A DNA stretch of 64,000 nucleotides, taken from Streptomyces sp. NBC_00102. Lineage in GTDB: Bacteria; Actinomycetota; Actinomycetes; Streptomycetales; Streptomycetaceae. A program made the translations under genes and the position numbers. Under the pieces are notes generated by a model, which had not been told where the DNA came from, searched no databases, and was given only the letters and a program-made list of their open reading frames with translations. Where the stretch lies: the NCBI RefSeq assembly GCF_026343115.1, contig NZ_JAPEMC010000001.1, positions 4,607,501 through 4,671,500 of the forward strand, in the 5' to 3' direction. Each line of letters opens with the position of its first letter. The stretch's first letter is position 1. This document shows positions 56,878-64,000 of this stretch, in pieces.

Positions 56878-59262
56878 CTACTCCGTCCGCAGCCCGTCCG
56901 GCCGCATCAGGCGCCAGAGCACCGGCAGCGAGAGCAGCGTCACCAGCAGGATCACGCTCGCGCCCGCGCCGGCCATGGGCAGGAACAGCCACCAGTCCGA
57001 GACCGGTTTGGCGGTCATCCAGGACAGCCCCCAGCCCAGCGCCAGCCCGCCCGCGACCGCGACCACCAGGCCCACGCCCACCGGGATCGCCGTCTGCCAG
57101 AGCACCGACCAGCCCAGCGTCGAGCGCCGGGTCCCGAAGGCCACCAGGACCGACAGCAGCCTGCGCCGCTCCCGGAGCTGCTCCAGTTGCTGCACCAGCA
57201 TCGAGGCGGCCATCAGCAGCAGGACCGCGGTTCCGCCGACCTTGAGGGCGGTCTGGATGCTCGCGTACCGGCCGTCCCGCTCGGTCGAGTTCAGGGCGAC
57301 GACCCGCATCGAGGGATCGATCACGGCCGCCGCGTTCCGTACGAACTCCGAGACGTCCGGCACGCTCTCGTCGATCTTCACCTGGAGGACCATCGTCGCG
57401 CTCGGCAGGGTGGCCGGATCGATCGCGCCGAGCGTGGCGAGGATGCCCGTGGTCTCCTCGCCGTGGGGGTCGTGGCGCCCGACGACGGTCCGCGCCGACG
57501 CCGGAAGAGTCCAGCGGACCGGTCCGTCGGCGGTCCCGTAGTCGTCGATCTCGACCTGCTCGCCCTTGCGGGCGGCCTTGTCGACCCAGTCGGACATCTC
57601 CTGGTCGTGGGCGGGGTGGGCGACGAAGGTGTCGCCGTCCGCGCAGTCGCCGATGCGGGCCAGTTCCTTCAGCGTCGCGCAGTCGCCGACGGTGATCGAG
57701 GTGGTGGGCTGGACCTCGTCCTCGGTGTACGTGCCCGGCTTGGTCGCGAACACGTCCACCGTGCCGATGACCTTCTCCACGCCCCGGGTGGACCGGAGCG
57801 ACTCGATCGCGCCGGTGGCGCCCTCGCCGGAGACGTTCTGGGAGGCCATGTAGAACTGGGCCCGGGTGGGGTCCTGGCCGGTCATCCGGTTGAAGTCGGT
57901 GTTCATCGAGGCGAACAGCATCTGGAGCGCCACCGCGCCCGCCACCGCCACCGTGATCCCGCTGACCGTCCGCGCCGCCGCCCCCGAGCTCAGCTGGAGC
58001 CGGCGCCCGGCCAGCTGCCAGGGCACCGGGCCGCCGCGCAGCCTGCTCACGCACGCCTCCAGCGCCCAGGGCAGCAGCAGCGCCAGTCCGCCCAGGACGA
58101 GCACCGCGCCGATCACGACGGGGGCCGCCTCGGCCGTGCCGTCGTCGGGCGCCCTGCCCTGTGCGGCGAAGACACCGAGCCCGGCCAGCGGCACCACCAG
58201 CCGCCACCAGAGCCGCCGCTTCCGGCCGCCCGCGTCCCGTACGACACCCAGCGGCTCCACCACCACGGACCGCATGGCGACCAGGGTCACCAGCACCGCG
58301 CAGACCGGGACGGCGCACAGGACCAGCGCGACCAGGGGAGCGGAAGGGGCGAGGTCGGCGGGGAAGACGCTCTGATCCCAGACCGAGAGGGAGCCGACGA
58401 ACGGCCGCCCGGCCACGAAGAGGGCCACCCCGCAGACCAGCCCGAGGAGCGCGCCGAACAGTGCCTCTCCCGCCGCGATCCAGCGGACCGAGCGGATGTC
58501 CGCGCCCACCAGACGCAGCGCGGCGAGTCGGCGGTCCCGGCGGTCCCCTCCGAACCGGACAGCGGTGGCGATGAAGATGGCCACCGGCATCAGGAGCACC
58601 ACGCCGACCATCACGCCGAGCACGAGGAGCAGCGGGCTGAGCGGAGGGACGGGCAGTCCGCCGCCGTAACTGTTCAGCCGGTGGCCGCCGTTCGCCCGGT
58701 CGAGAGTGGAACTGCCCAGGTAGAAAAGGCGTTCGCCGGGGGAGACCAGCCCCGCGTCGGAGATAGTGCCGTCGACGGGGTACGGCAGACGCTCGCGCAG
58801 CAGGCGTCCGTCCGGGGCGTCCAGCATCTCGGCGAGGGCGGGCGAGACGTACATCCGCCCGGCGGCGGGGACGCGCGGCAGGCCCGGTGGCAGCACCGGG
58901 TGCGAGCCCTCGGCGCGCATCAGCACGCCCTGGACCGCGCGGTTGCGGAACTCGGTGTCGATCCGTGTGACGAGGACCGTGCGGTCCGTCTTCTCGTTGG
59001 TGTCGGGCGCGAGGGAGGACAGGCTCTCCGAGCGGGCCTCGCTGCGATCGTCGCGCGTCTCCAGCAGGTGCGGGACGGCGGAGGCGACGAGCAGCACCAG
59101 CACGCCGATGCCCACGCCGACGGCGGTGAGCAGCGTCCGCGTCCAGCCCTCCCGGCCGCCCGCCGCGGCGAACCGGACGCCGAGCCCGAGGTCCCGGAGC
59201 CGGGCAGGAGTACGTGTGCGGGGGGCGGCGACGGGCGCACCCCGGGGGCCGGGCTCGGTCAC
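56878..59262 (-). CDS. ABC transporter permease, FtsX/MacB type
   Basis: The 794-residue permease has two FtsX-like halves. A first transmembrane helix (about residues 40-62) is followed by an outer domain, then helices at about 225-250, 280-300 and 325-350. A central pair comes next, a second large outer domain (about 465-665), and three C-terminal helices. The outer domain has a Cys pair (GDCATL, IGDCADG) that may form a disulfide. The long cytoplasmic loop with RRDRRLAALRLVGA is typical. GTG 59262 overlaps the ATPase stop by 4 bp. The exporter probably moves a hydrophobic compound or peptide. It ends the padR operon. Confidence 0.88.
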   Translation of the reverse strand: MTEPGPRGAPVAAPRTRTPARLRDLGLGVRFAAAGGREGWTRTLLTAVGVGIGVLVLLVASAVPHLLETRDDRSEARSESLSSLAPDTNEKTDRTVLVTRIDTEFRNRAVQGVLMRAEGSHPVLPPGLPRVPAAGRMYVSPALAEMLDAPDGRLLRERLPYPVDGTISDAGLVSPGERLFYLGSSTLDRANGGHRLNSYGGGLPVPPLSPLLLVLGVMVGVVLLMPVAIFIATAVRFGGDRRDRRLAALRLVGADIRSVRWIAAGEALFGALLGLVCGVALFVAGRPFVGSLSVWDQSVFPADLAPSAPLVALVLCAVPVCAVLVTLVAMRSVVVEPLGVVRDAGGRKRRLWWRLVVPLAGLGVFAAQGRAPDDGTAEAAPVVIGAVLVLGGLALLLPWALEACVSRLRGGPVPWQLAGRRLQLSSGAAARTVSGITVAVAGAVALQMLFASMNTDFNRMTGQDPTRAQFYMASQNVSGEGATGAIESLRSTRGVEKVIGTVDVFATKPGTYTEDEVQPTTSITVGDCATLKELARIGDCADGDTFVAHPAHDQEMSDWVDKAARKGEQVEIDDYGTADGPVRWTLPASARTVVGRHDPHGEETTGILATLGAIDPATLPSATMVLQVKIDESVPDVSEFVRNAAAVIDPSMRVVALNSTERDGRYASIQTALKVGGTAVLLLMAASMLVQQLEQLRERRRLLSVLVAFGTRRSTLGWSVLWQTAIPVGVGLVVAVAGGLALGWGLSWMTAKPVSDWWLFLPMAGAGASVILLVTLLSLPVLWRLMRPDGLRTE

Positions 59263-60035
59263 AGGGCGTACTCCAGGTCGGTGGCCCGGCCGTCCCGGAC
59301 GGTCACGTCACGGTCGGAGTAGGCGGCGACCCGCGCCTCGTGGGTCACCAGCACCACGGCGGTACCGGCGGAGCGGGCGGCCTCGGTGAGCAGCTCCATG
59401 ACCCGCTCGCCGTTGAGGGAGTCCAGCGCCCCGGTCGGTTCGTCGGCGAAGAGCACCTTGGGGGAGGAGGCCAGGGCCCGGGCCACGGCGACGCGCTGCC
59501 CCTGGCCGCCGGAGACCTCGCCGGGGCGATTTCCGGCCACGTTTTCGACCTCCAGCCGCTCCATCCAGTGCAGCGCGGTCCGCTCCGCGTCCTTGCGGCG
59601 GACGCCGCTCAGCCGCAGCGGGAGCGCCACGTTCTCCACACAGGTCAGCTCGGGGACGAGCTGGCCGAACTGGAAGACGAACCCGAACTCGGTGCGGCGC
59701 AGGGCGCTGCGTTCCGCGTCGGACATCGTGGAGAGCTCGCGGCCCGCGTACTCGACCGAGCCGGAGTCGGGCGTGATGATCCCGGCGAGGCAGTGCAGCA
59801 GCGTGGACTTGCCGGAGCCGGAGGGGCCCATCACCGCGACGACCTCGCCGGGGCGGACGGAGAAGGACGCGCCGTCGAGCGCGGGCGTCGTGCCGTACGT
59901 CTTCCGCAGGTCGCGGGCGGCGAGCAGGGGGCCGGCGGGGCCTATGAGGCCGGTGGTGTTCAGCGGGCCGGTGGTGTTCAGCGGGCCAGTGGTGTTCAGA
60001 GGGCCAGTGGTGTTCAGAGGGCCATGGGTGCTCAT
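59259..60035 (-). CDS. ABC transporter ATP-binding protein, LolD/MacB type, with N-terminal repeats
   Basis: The 258-residue ATPase has Walker A GPSGSGKST (about residues 69-77), the signature VSGGQGQRVAVARAL and Walker B VLFADEP with a His switch in VTHEARV. The first 28 residues are four copies of a GPLNTT hexapeptide encoded by 18-bp tandem repeats. They precede the normal domain start (PLLAARDLRKTYG) and are not part of the family fold. ATG 60035 overlaps the PadR stop by 4 bp. The true start could lie after the repeats if an internal codon is used, but no Shine-Dalgarno was evident there. Confidence 0.9.
   Translation of the reverse strand: MSTHGPLNTTGPLNTTGPLNTTGPLNTTGLIGPAGPLLAARDLRKTYGTTPALDGASFSVRPGEVVAVMGPSGSGKSTLLHCLAGIITPDSGSVEYAGRELSTMSDAERSALRRTEFGFVFQFGQLVPELTCVENVALPLRLSGVRRKDAERTALHWMERLEVENVAGNRPGEVSGGQGQRVAVARALASSPKVLFADEPTGALDSLNGERVMELLTEAARSAGTAVVLVTHEARVAAYSDRDVTVRDGRATDLEYAL
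59952..60023 (-). repeat. 18-bp tandem repeat, four units, in the ABC ATPase gene
   Basis: Four 18-bp units at 59952, 59970, 59988 and 60006 each encode six residues (PLNTTG frame). The first two are identical and so are the last two, so expansion was recent and stepwise. Confidence 0.92.
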
Positions 60036-60556
60036 GGGGCGATCACCTCGGCGAGCTTGTCGAGCCGGGCGGCGGTCAGTTCCAGCCACCGCAGATCGGC
60101 TTCCAGGTGGAAGAGCGCGTGGTCGCAGATGAGCTGGTCGGCGAGGTCCCCGCCGCGCTTGCGCTCCGTCAGCGTCCGCATCAGCCGCAGGTGCTCGACG
60201 CGCTGCGCGTCCAGCACCCCGGCGGCGCCGCGGCCGGTCAGGATCGCCAGCACCACCTTGGTGTACAGCGTCGACTGGAGGTACGGCTCCGGCTTCTCGG
60301 GCTGGGCGAGCCAGGCCGAGACGTCCGTGATCCCGGCGTCCGTGATGGCGTACCGCTTGCGCTCGGGACCTCCGTCACTCTCCACGCCGTCGACCTCGAC
60401 GAGCCCGTTCTTCAGCAGCCGGGACATGGTCGAGTAGACCTGCCCGTAGTGCAGCGGGCGGTCGTGGCCGAACTTCTCGTCGAAGGTGCGCTTCAGGTCG
60501 TAACCGTGGCGGGGGCCGGACTCCAGGAGTCCGAGCAGGGTGTGACCGATAGACAT
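60032..60556 (-). CDS. PadR family transcriptional regulator
   Basis: The 174-residue protein has an N-terminal winged helix (SIGHTLLGLLESGPRHGYDLKR, then HYGQVYSTMSRLLKNGLVE) and a C-terminal dimerisation helical domain typical of PadR subfamily 2 (Vir_act_alpha_C). Such regulators often control an adjacent drug exporter and bind inducing ligands at the dimer interface. ATG 60556 starts the fold cleanly; GTG 60565 would add three residues. All three genes of this operon overlap by 4 bp. Direct repeats upstream (60576-60596) are a likely autoregulatory site. Confidence 0.9.
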   Translation of the reverse strand: MSIGHTLLGLLESGPRHGYDLKRTFDEKFGHDRPLHYGQVYSTMSRLLKNGLVEVDGVESDGGPERKRYAITDAGITDVSAWLAQPEKPEPYLQSTLYTKVVLAILTGRGAAGVLDAQRVEHLRLMRTLTERKRGGDLADQLICDHALFHLEADLRWLELTAARLDKLAEVIAP

Positions 60557-60575
60557 GCGGAGCACTCTACACGGC

Positions 60576-60596
60576 GTGTATACCTACTGTGTATAG
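60576..60596. promoter_or_regulatory. direct repeats upstream of the padR operon
   Basis: GTGTATA occurs at 60576-60582 and 60590-60596. The first copy extends to GTATAC, a 6-bp palindrome. The region is AT-rich for this genome and 20-40 bp before the padR start, overlapping any -10 element. It is a candidate PadR operator. Confidence 0.5.
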
Positions 60597-60642
60597 CTGG
60601 CCGGAAAGGGCGGGAGAGCGCGCCCGAGGCGGGCGCGTCCCC

Positions 60643-60903
60643 TCACTCCGTCGGGGGCGCCGGCGCCTCCGGCTTTGGGCCGGGCGCCTTCGGCGGGCGC
60701 CCCCGGCGCGCGATGGGCGCCGTCGCGCCGGGCAGTCGGCCCGCCTCCGCCAGCGCCCGCCGCAGCAGGAACTCGATCTGCGCGTTGGCGCTGCGCAGCT
60801 CGTCGGAGGCCCAGCGCGCCAGCGCGTCGTGCACGGCGGGGTCGAGCCGCAGCAGCATCTGCTTGCGCTGTCGCGGCCCGCGCCCGGCGGTCTCCTCGGT
60901 CAC
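60643..60903 (-). CDS. ribbon-helix-helix protein with AT-hook-like tail
   Basis: The 86-residue protein has an Arc-like ribbon-helix-helix core: strand KQMLLRLDPAVHDALARWA and helix ELRSANAQIEFLLRRAL. The C terminus is Pro/Lys-rich with RRGRPPKAPGPK, which contains the RGRPPK core of an AT-hook that binds the minor groove of AT-rich DNA. It should be a small DNA-binding regulator, possibly of antitoxin type, although no toxin gene is adjacent. The GTG start overlaps the SPFH stop by 4 bp, so the two proteins are made together. The AT-rich palindrome upstream of the SPFH gene is a natural target. Confidence 0.8.
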   Translation of the reverse strand: MTEETAGRGPRQRKQMLLRLDPAVHDALARWASDELRSANAQIEFLLRRALAEAGRLPGATAPIARRGRPPKAPGPKPEAPAPPTE

Positions 60904-61883
60904 TGGTAGAGCGTGCCCGTGTTCAGGACCGGCTGCGCGGCGCGGTCCCCGCAGAGCACCACCATCAGATTGCTGACCATGGCCGCCTTGCGCTCCGAGT
61001 CCAGCTCCACGATGTCCTGCTCGGCGATCCGGGTGAGCGCCATCTCGACCATGCCCACCGCGCCCTCCACGATCTGCTGGCGGGCCGCCACGACCGCCCC
61101 GGCCTGCTGGCGCTGGAGCATCGCCGAGGCGATCTCGGGGGCGTACGCGAGGTGGCTGAAGCGCGACTCGATGATCTGGACCCCCGCCGCCCGCACCCGG
61201 GCGGTCAGCTCGACGGCCAGCTTCTCGGTGATCTCCTCGGCGTTGCCGCGCAGCGAGAGGCCGCCCTCCTCGTGGGCGTCGTACGGGTACTCGATGGCGA
61301 TGTGCCGGACGGCCGCCTCGGTCTGGGTGGCGACGAACTCCAGGAAGTCGTCCACCTCGAAGAGCGCCTGTGCGGTGTCCTCGACCTTCCAGACGACGAT
61401 CGCGGCGAGCTCGATCGGGTTGCCGTAGGCGTCGTTGACCTTGAGCACCGCGGTCTCGTGGTTGCGGACCCGGGTGGAGATCTTCCGGCTGCTGGTGAGC
61501 GGGTTGATCCAGCGCAGGCCGTCGGTCCGGATGGTGCCGACGTACCGGCCGAAGAGCTGGATGACGCGGGCCTCGCCGGGCGCGACCATCTTCACCCCGC
61601 TCATGCAGAAGAAGGAGGCGATGACGAGCAGGATGCCGACGATCACCAGGGCCGCGCCGGCGCCGTCGTTGCCGCCCGAGCCGGTCACGCCGCCGATGAC
61701 GATCACGCCGACGCCGACGAGGACGCCGACCACGGTGAGCAGCAGGCCGAGGCCGCCCGGGATGGAGTGCGCGGTCACCTCCCTGACCTGCGGGGCCGGC
61801 AACTGCGGTGCGTCGACGGGCAGATCGGTGGTGGGCGTGGGTGTGGGCGTGATCGGCCGGCGGTCGTCGTGCTGTTCGGACAA
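60900..61883 (-). CDS. SPFH/band 7 domain membrane protein
   Basis: The 327-residue stomatin/prohibitin-family protein has a cytoplasmic Pro/Thr-rich N terminus to about residue 40. Two hydrophobic segments follow (about residues 42-65 and 78-97), then the SPFH domain. The domain starts [20 protein letters not shown] and includes [20 protein letters not shown] and [22 protein letters not shown]-terminal coiled helix contains the AIL-type repeats. SPFH proteins build oligomeric membrane scaffolds. TTG 61883 with GGGGGACC upstream is the best start. The gene is co-transcribed with the ribbon-helix-helix gene. Confidence 0.88.
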   Translation of the reverse strand: MSEQHDDRRPITPTPTPTTDLPVDAPQLPAPQVREVTAHSIPGGLGLLLTVVGVLVGVGVIVIGGVTGSGGNDGAGAALVIVGILLVIASFFCMSGVKMVAPGEARVIQLFGRYVGTIRTDGLRWINPLTSSRKISTRVRNHETAVLKVNDAYGNPIELAAIVVWKVEDTAQALFEVDDFLEFVATQTEAAVRHIAIEYPYDAHEEGGLSLRGNAEEITEKLAVELTARVRAAGVQIIESRFSHLAYAPEIASAMLQRQQAGAVVAARQQIVEGAVGMVEMALTRIAEQDIVELDSERKAAMVSNLMVVLCGDRAAQPVLNTGTLYQ

Positions 61884-62204
61884 GGGGTCCCCCGATTCGT
61901 CCGACTTCCCTGCGTCCGCAGGGAAGTCCCGAGCAGTTCCTAGCTCTCAGAGTGATATCACATTAATGCTTTTCGCAACCATGGAGCCCTCCGGGGAGTC
62001 GGTTCCTTGAGACGGGGGTGCTGATTCTCACGTCCGGAAAAGGGCGGATCGCTTGCTTTTTGTCCGTCCTGACAGTGTTAGCTGTCTTGGCTGGGCAGAG
62101 CTGACGGCAGAACTGACGGCAGGGCTCACGAACGGACCGACGGCCCAGCCGGCGGGACCGAACGGGCCACGGGGGACCGACCGAGAAACAGGAGCGACAC
62201 AGCG
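61884..62204. other. 321-bp divergent region between the SPFH and PBP genes
   Basis: It contains the AT-rich palindrome GTGATATCAC (61952-61961), followed by ATTAATGC. About 200 bp follow that probably hold the penicillin-binding protein promoter. A TGACGGCAGA/TGACGGCAGG direct repeat at about 62103-62126 is the only other pattern noted. Confidence 0.5.
61952..61961. promoter_or_regulatory. AT-rich palindrome upstream of the SPFH gene
   Basis: GTGATATCAC is a perfect 10-bp palindrome followed by ATTAATG, an unusually AT-rich island about 70 bp upstream of the SPFH start. It suits binding by the ribbon-helix-helix/AT-hook protein encoded in the same operon. This is inference. Confidence 0.45.
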
Positions 62205-64000
62205 ATGGGGCGAGCGGATGAGCGACGTGCCCGCGGCCGCGAGGCGCGGGCCGGCAAGAAGGGCGGCATACGCGGCCTCTTCACCTGGAAGCGAGTCCTG
62301 GGCACCTTCTTCGGTCTCTGCCTGCTGGTGATGGGTGCCTTCGTGGTGCTGTACCTCTACGTACCGGTGCCCGAGGCGAACGCCCAGGCCCAGAAGCAGA
62401 GCAACGTCTACAAGTACAGCGACGGCACCGTCCTCGCCCGCACCGGCGAGGTCAACCGCGAGATCGTCGACCTCGCGCAGGTCCCGAAGGCGGTCCAGCA
62501 CACCTTCGTCGCCGCCGAGAACAAGTCCTTCTACCAGGACAAGGGCGTCGACCTGAAGGGCACCACCCGTGCCCTGATCAGCACCCTGTCCGGCAAGGGC
62601 AAGCAGGGTGGCTCGACCATCACCCAGCAGTACGTGAAGAACTACTACCTCACGCAGGACGCGACGGTCTCCCGCAAGCTCAAGGAACTGGTGATCTCGC
62701 TCAAGGTCGACCAGAAGATGAGCAAGGACGACATCCTCGCGGGGTACATCAACACCGCCTTCTACGGCCGCGGCGCCAGCGGCATCCAGGCCGCCGCCCA
62801 GGCGTACTACGGCGTGGACGCCTCCAAGCTCAACGTCTCCCAGGGCGCCTACCTCGCGTCGCTGCTCCAGGCCCCCAGCCAGTACGACTGGGCCACCGCG
62901 ACCCCGACCGGCAAGCGCCTGGTCAAGGCACGCTGGGCCTACACCCTGGACAACATGGTGGAGAAGGGCTGGCTCAGCAGCGCCGACCGCCAGGGCCAGG
63001 AGTTTCCCGTCCCGAAGGCACCCAAGGCCGCACCCGGCATGGAGGGCCAGACCGGCTACCTCGTCGAAGAGGCCAAGGCCGAGCTCAAGGACCAGGGCGT
63101 CACCGAGGAACAGCTCGAAGCCGGCGGCTGGACCATCACGCTCAACATCGACAAGAAGCGCCAGAAGCAGCTGGAGAAGTCGGTCGACGACCAGCTGGAG
63201 TCGAAGCTCGACCGGAAGAACAACAAGGTCGACGCCACCGTCCAGGCGGGCGCCACCTCGGTCGACCCGAAGACGGGCGCGATCGTCGCCATGTACGGCG
63301 GGGTCGGCTACACCCAGCACTACTTCAACAACGCCACCCGCACCGACTACCAGCCCGCCTCCACCTTCAAGCCGCTGGTGCTCGCCTCCGCCCTGGAGAA
63401 CGAGTCCACCACCCAGGACGGCGACCTGATCGGCCTGAACACGACTTACGACGGCACCAGCGAGCGGCCGGTCGTCGGCAGCGACACCCCCTTCGCCCCG
63501 CAGAACGAGGACGACCAGAACTACGGCGACATCAGCGTGCAGAAGGCGCTGAACGCCTCGGTCAACTCCGTCTTCGCGCAGATGGTCGTCGACGTCGGTC
63601 CCGACAAGGTGAAGAAGACCGCGCTGAGCCTCGGCCTGCCGGACAAGAACTTCCCCGAGCGTCCCGCGATCACCCTCGGCACCATGAACGCGTCGACCAA
63701 GGACATGGCCGGGGCCTACGCCACCCTCGACAACCACGGCAAGAAGGTCACGCCGTTCATCGTGAAGTCCGCCGAGCACCGCGACCGCTCGGCGGACGAG
63801 GTGAAGGGCATCGGCAAGCAGGTGATCAGCCGCAAGTCGGCCGACACCGTGACCAAGGCGATGACCGGGGTCATCGACTCCGGGTCCGGACAGGCCGCCA
63901 ACACCACCGCGTACGAGGCGGCGGGCAAGACCGGTACGTCCGAGAACAACAAGGCCGCCTGGTTCGCCGCTTACACCCCCGAGCTGACCACCGTCGTGGC
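62205..64000 (+). CDS. class A penicillin-binding protein (transglycosylase/transpeptidase), partial
   Basis: The gene starts at ATG 62205 (after AGGAGC) and is still open at the window end, giving 598 residues. The N-terminal basic tail and one transmembrane helix (about residues 30-53) are followed by a GT51 glycosyltransferase domain. The catalytic Glu is E105 in VAAENKSFYQDKG, where many family members have ED and a His. GGSTITQQYVKN and the RKLKELVISLKVDQKMSK helix come next. The transpeptidase domain has S386-TFK, a SVN motif near ASVNSVFAQM and the KTGT at about residue 575. Both active sites look complete. It polymerises and crosslinks peptidoglycan. Confidence 0.95.
   Translation, partial: MGRADERRARGREARAGKKGGIRGLFTWKRVLGTFFGLCLLVMGAFVVLYLYVPVPEANAQAQKQSNVYKYSDGTVLARTGEVNREIVDLAQVPKAVQHTFVAAENKSFYQDKGVDLKGTTRALISTLSGKGKQGGSTITQQYVKNYYLTQDATVSRKLKELVISLKVDQKMSKDDILAGYINTAFYGRGASGIQAAAQAYYGVDASKLNVSQGAYLASLLQAPSQYDWATATPTGKRLVKARWAYTLDNMVEKGWLSSADRQGQEFPVPKAPKAAPGMEGQTGYLVEEAKAELKDQGVTEEQLEAGGWTITLNIDKKRQKQLEKSVDDQLESKLDRKNNKVDATVQAGATSVDPKTGAIVAMYGGVGYTQHYFNNATRTDYQPASTFKPLVLASALENESTTQDGDLIGLNTTYDGTSERPVVGSDTPFAPQNEDDQNYGDISVQKALNASVNSVFAQMVVDVGPDKVKKTALSLGLPDKNFPERPAITLGTMNASTKDMAGAYATLDNHGKKVTPFIVKSAEHRDRSADEVKGIGKQVISRKSADTVTKAMTGVIDSGSGQAANTTAYEAAGKTGTSENNKAAWFAAYTPELTTVV

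Noticed and set aside
1..64000. tRNA or rRNA genes, prophage integrase or IS transposase
   Set aside because: No cloverleaf TpsiC-type motifs, rRNA blocks, integrase or transposase signatures were found by eye.

Overview
This window reads as a stretch of Streptomyces (or very close actinomycete) chromosome. The G+C content is very high, most codons end in G or C, GTG and TTG starts are common, and the content is typical of the genus: mycothiol S-conjugate amidase, GTP-dependent PEP carboxykinase, a Tad-type pilus locus, DasR-type control of a chitinase, AhpCD/OxyR, and abundant secreted proteins and lipoproteins. No rRNA, tRNA, CRISPR array or intact insertion sequence was seen.

Layout. 0-6 kb: a DrrAB-like ABC exporter, greA, a DUF4307 protein, mca plus a small membrane protein, and a membrane protein with an Ig-like domain and ChW-like repeats. 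6-9.5 kb: a small WXG/ESX-like cassette whose first gene is broken, a 696-residue WXG-type protein and a lipoprotein. 9.5-11.6 kb: an accessory patch with the 5' stub of a thioredoxin-domain gene, a small reading frame with an early stop, an Uma2-family nuclease-like protein and a DUF4365 protein. The full-length thioredoxin-domain gene follows directly. 13.7-22.2 kb: hemolysin III family protein, pck, a secreted propeller/Ig protein, a small protein behind a Fur-like box, an alanine aminotransferase-like enzyme and a secreted trypsin-like protease.

22.3-29.8 kb is the most coherent catabolic module. It holds an N-acyl-D-amino acid deacylase, a PLP amino-acid deaminase of the D-threonine aldolase/D-glucosaminate dehydratase fold, a 2-keto-3-deoxygluconate (KDG) kinase, an IclR regulator and a RidA imine deaminase. 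A GH18 chitinase with a DasR-type site in its promoter lies next to it. Together these could convert N-acetyl-D-glucosaminate (the C1-oxidised end made from chitin by LPMOs) to KDG-6-phosphate. A perfect 10-5-10 palindrome lies in the divergent promoter region and is the obvious candidate IclR operator.

30.7-42.7 kb is a Tad/Flp pilus locus: CpaB, TadZ, two TadE-like proteins, TadA, TadB, TadC, a NarL-type sensor kinase and response regulator, Flp pilin, a TadG-like protein, a lipoprotein and an OmpA-domain protein. The prepilin peptidase sits apart at 46.2 kb. The response-regulator gene carries the only in-frame TTA codon I found in an intact gene, so pilus control may depend on the bldA tRNA.

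42.9-64 kb is mostly housekeeping or conserved hypothetical: a membrane protein, lipoprotein, DUF192 protein, methyltransferase, cis-prenyltransferase, PIN-PhoH protein, a secreted transglycosylase-like protein with a long leader, an AI-2E family membrane protein with a His-rich N terminus, AhpC/AhpD divergent from OxyR, a PadR-ABC exporter operon, an SPFH protein with a ribbon-helix-helix/AT-hook protein, and a class A penicillin-binding protein that runs off the end. Short tandem repeats recur in many intergenic gaps and inside two coding regions.
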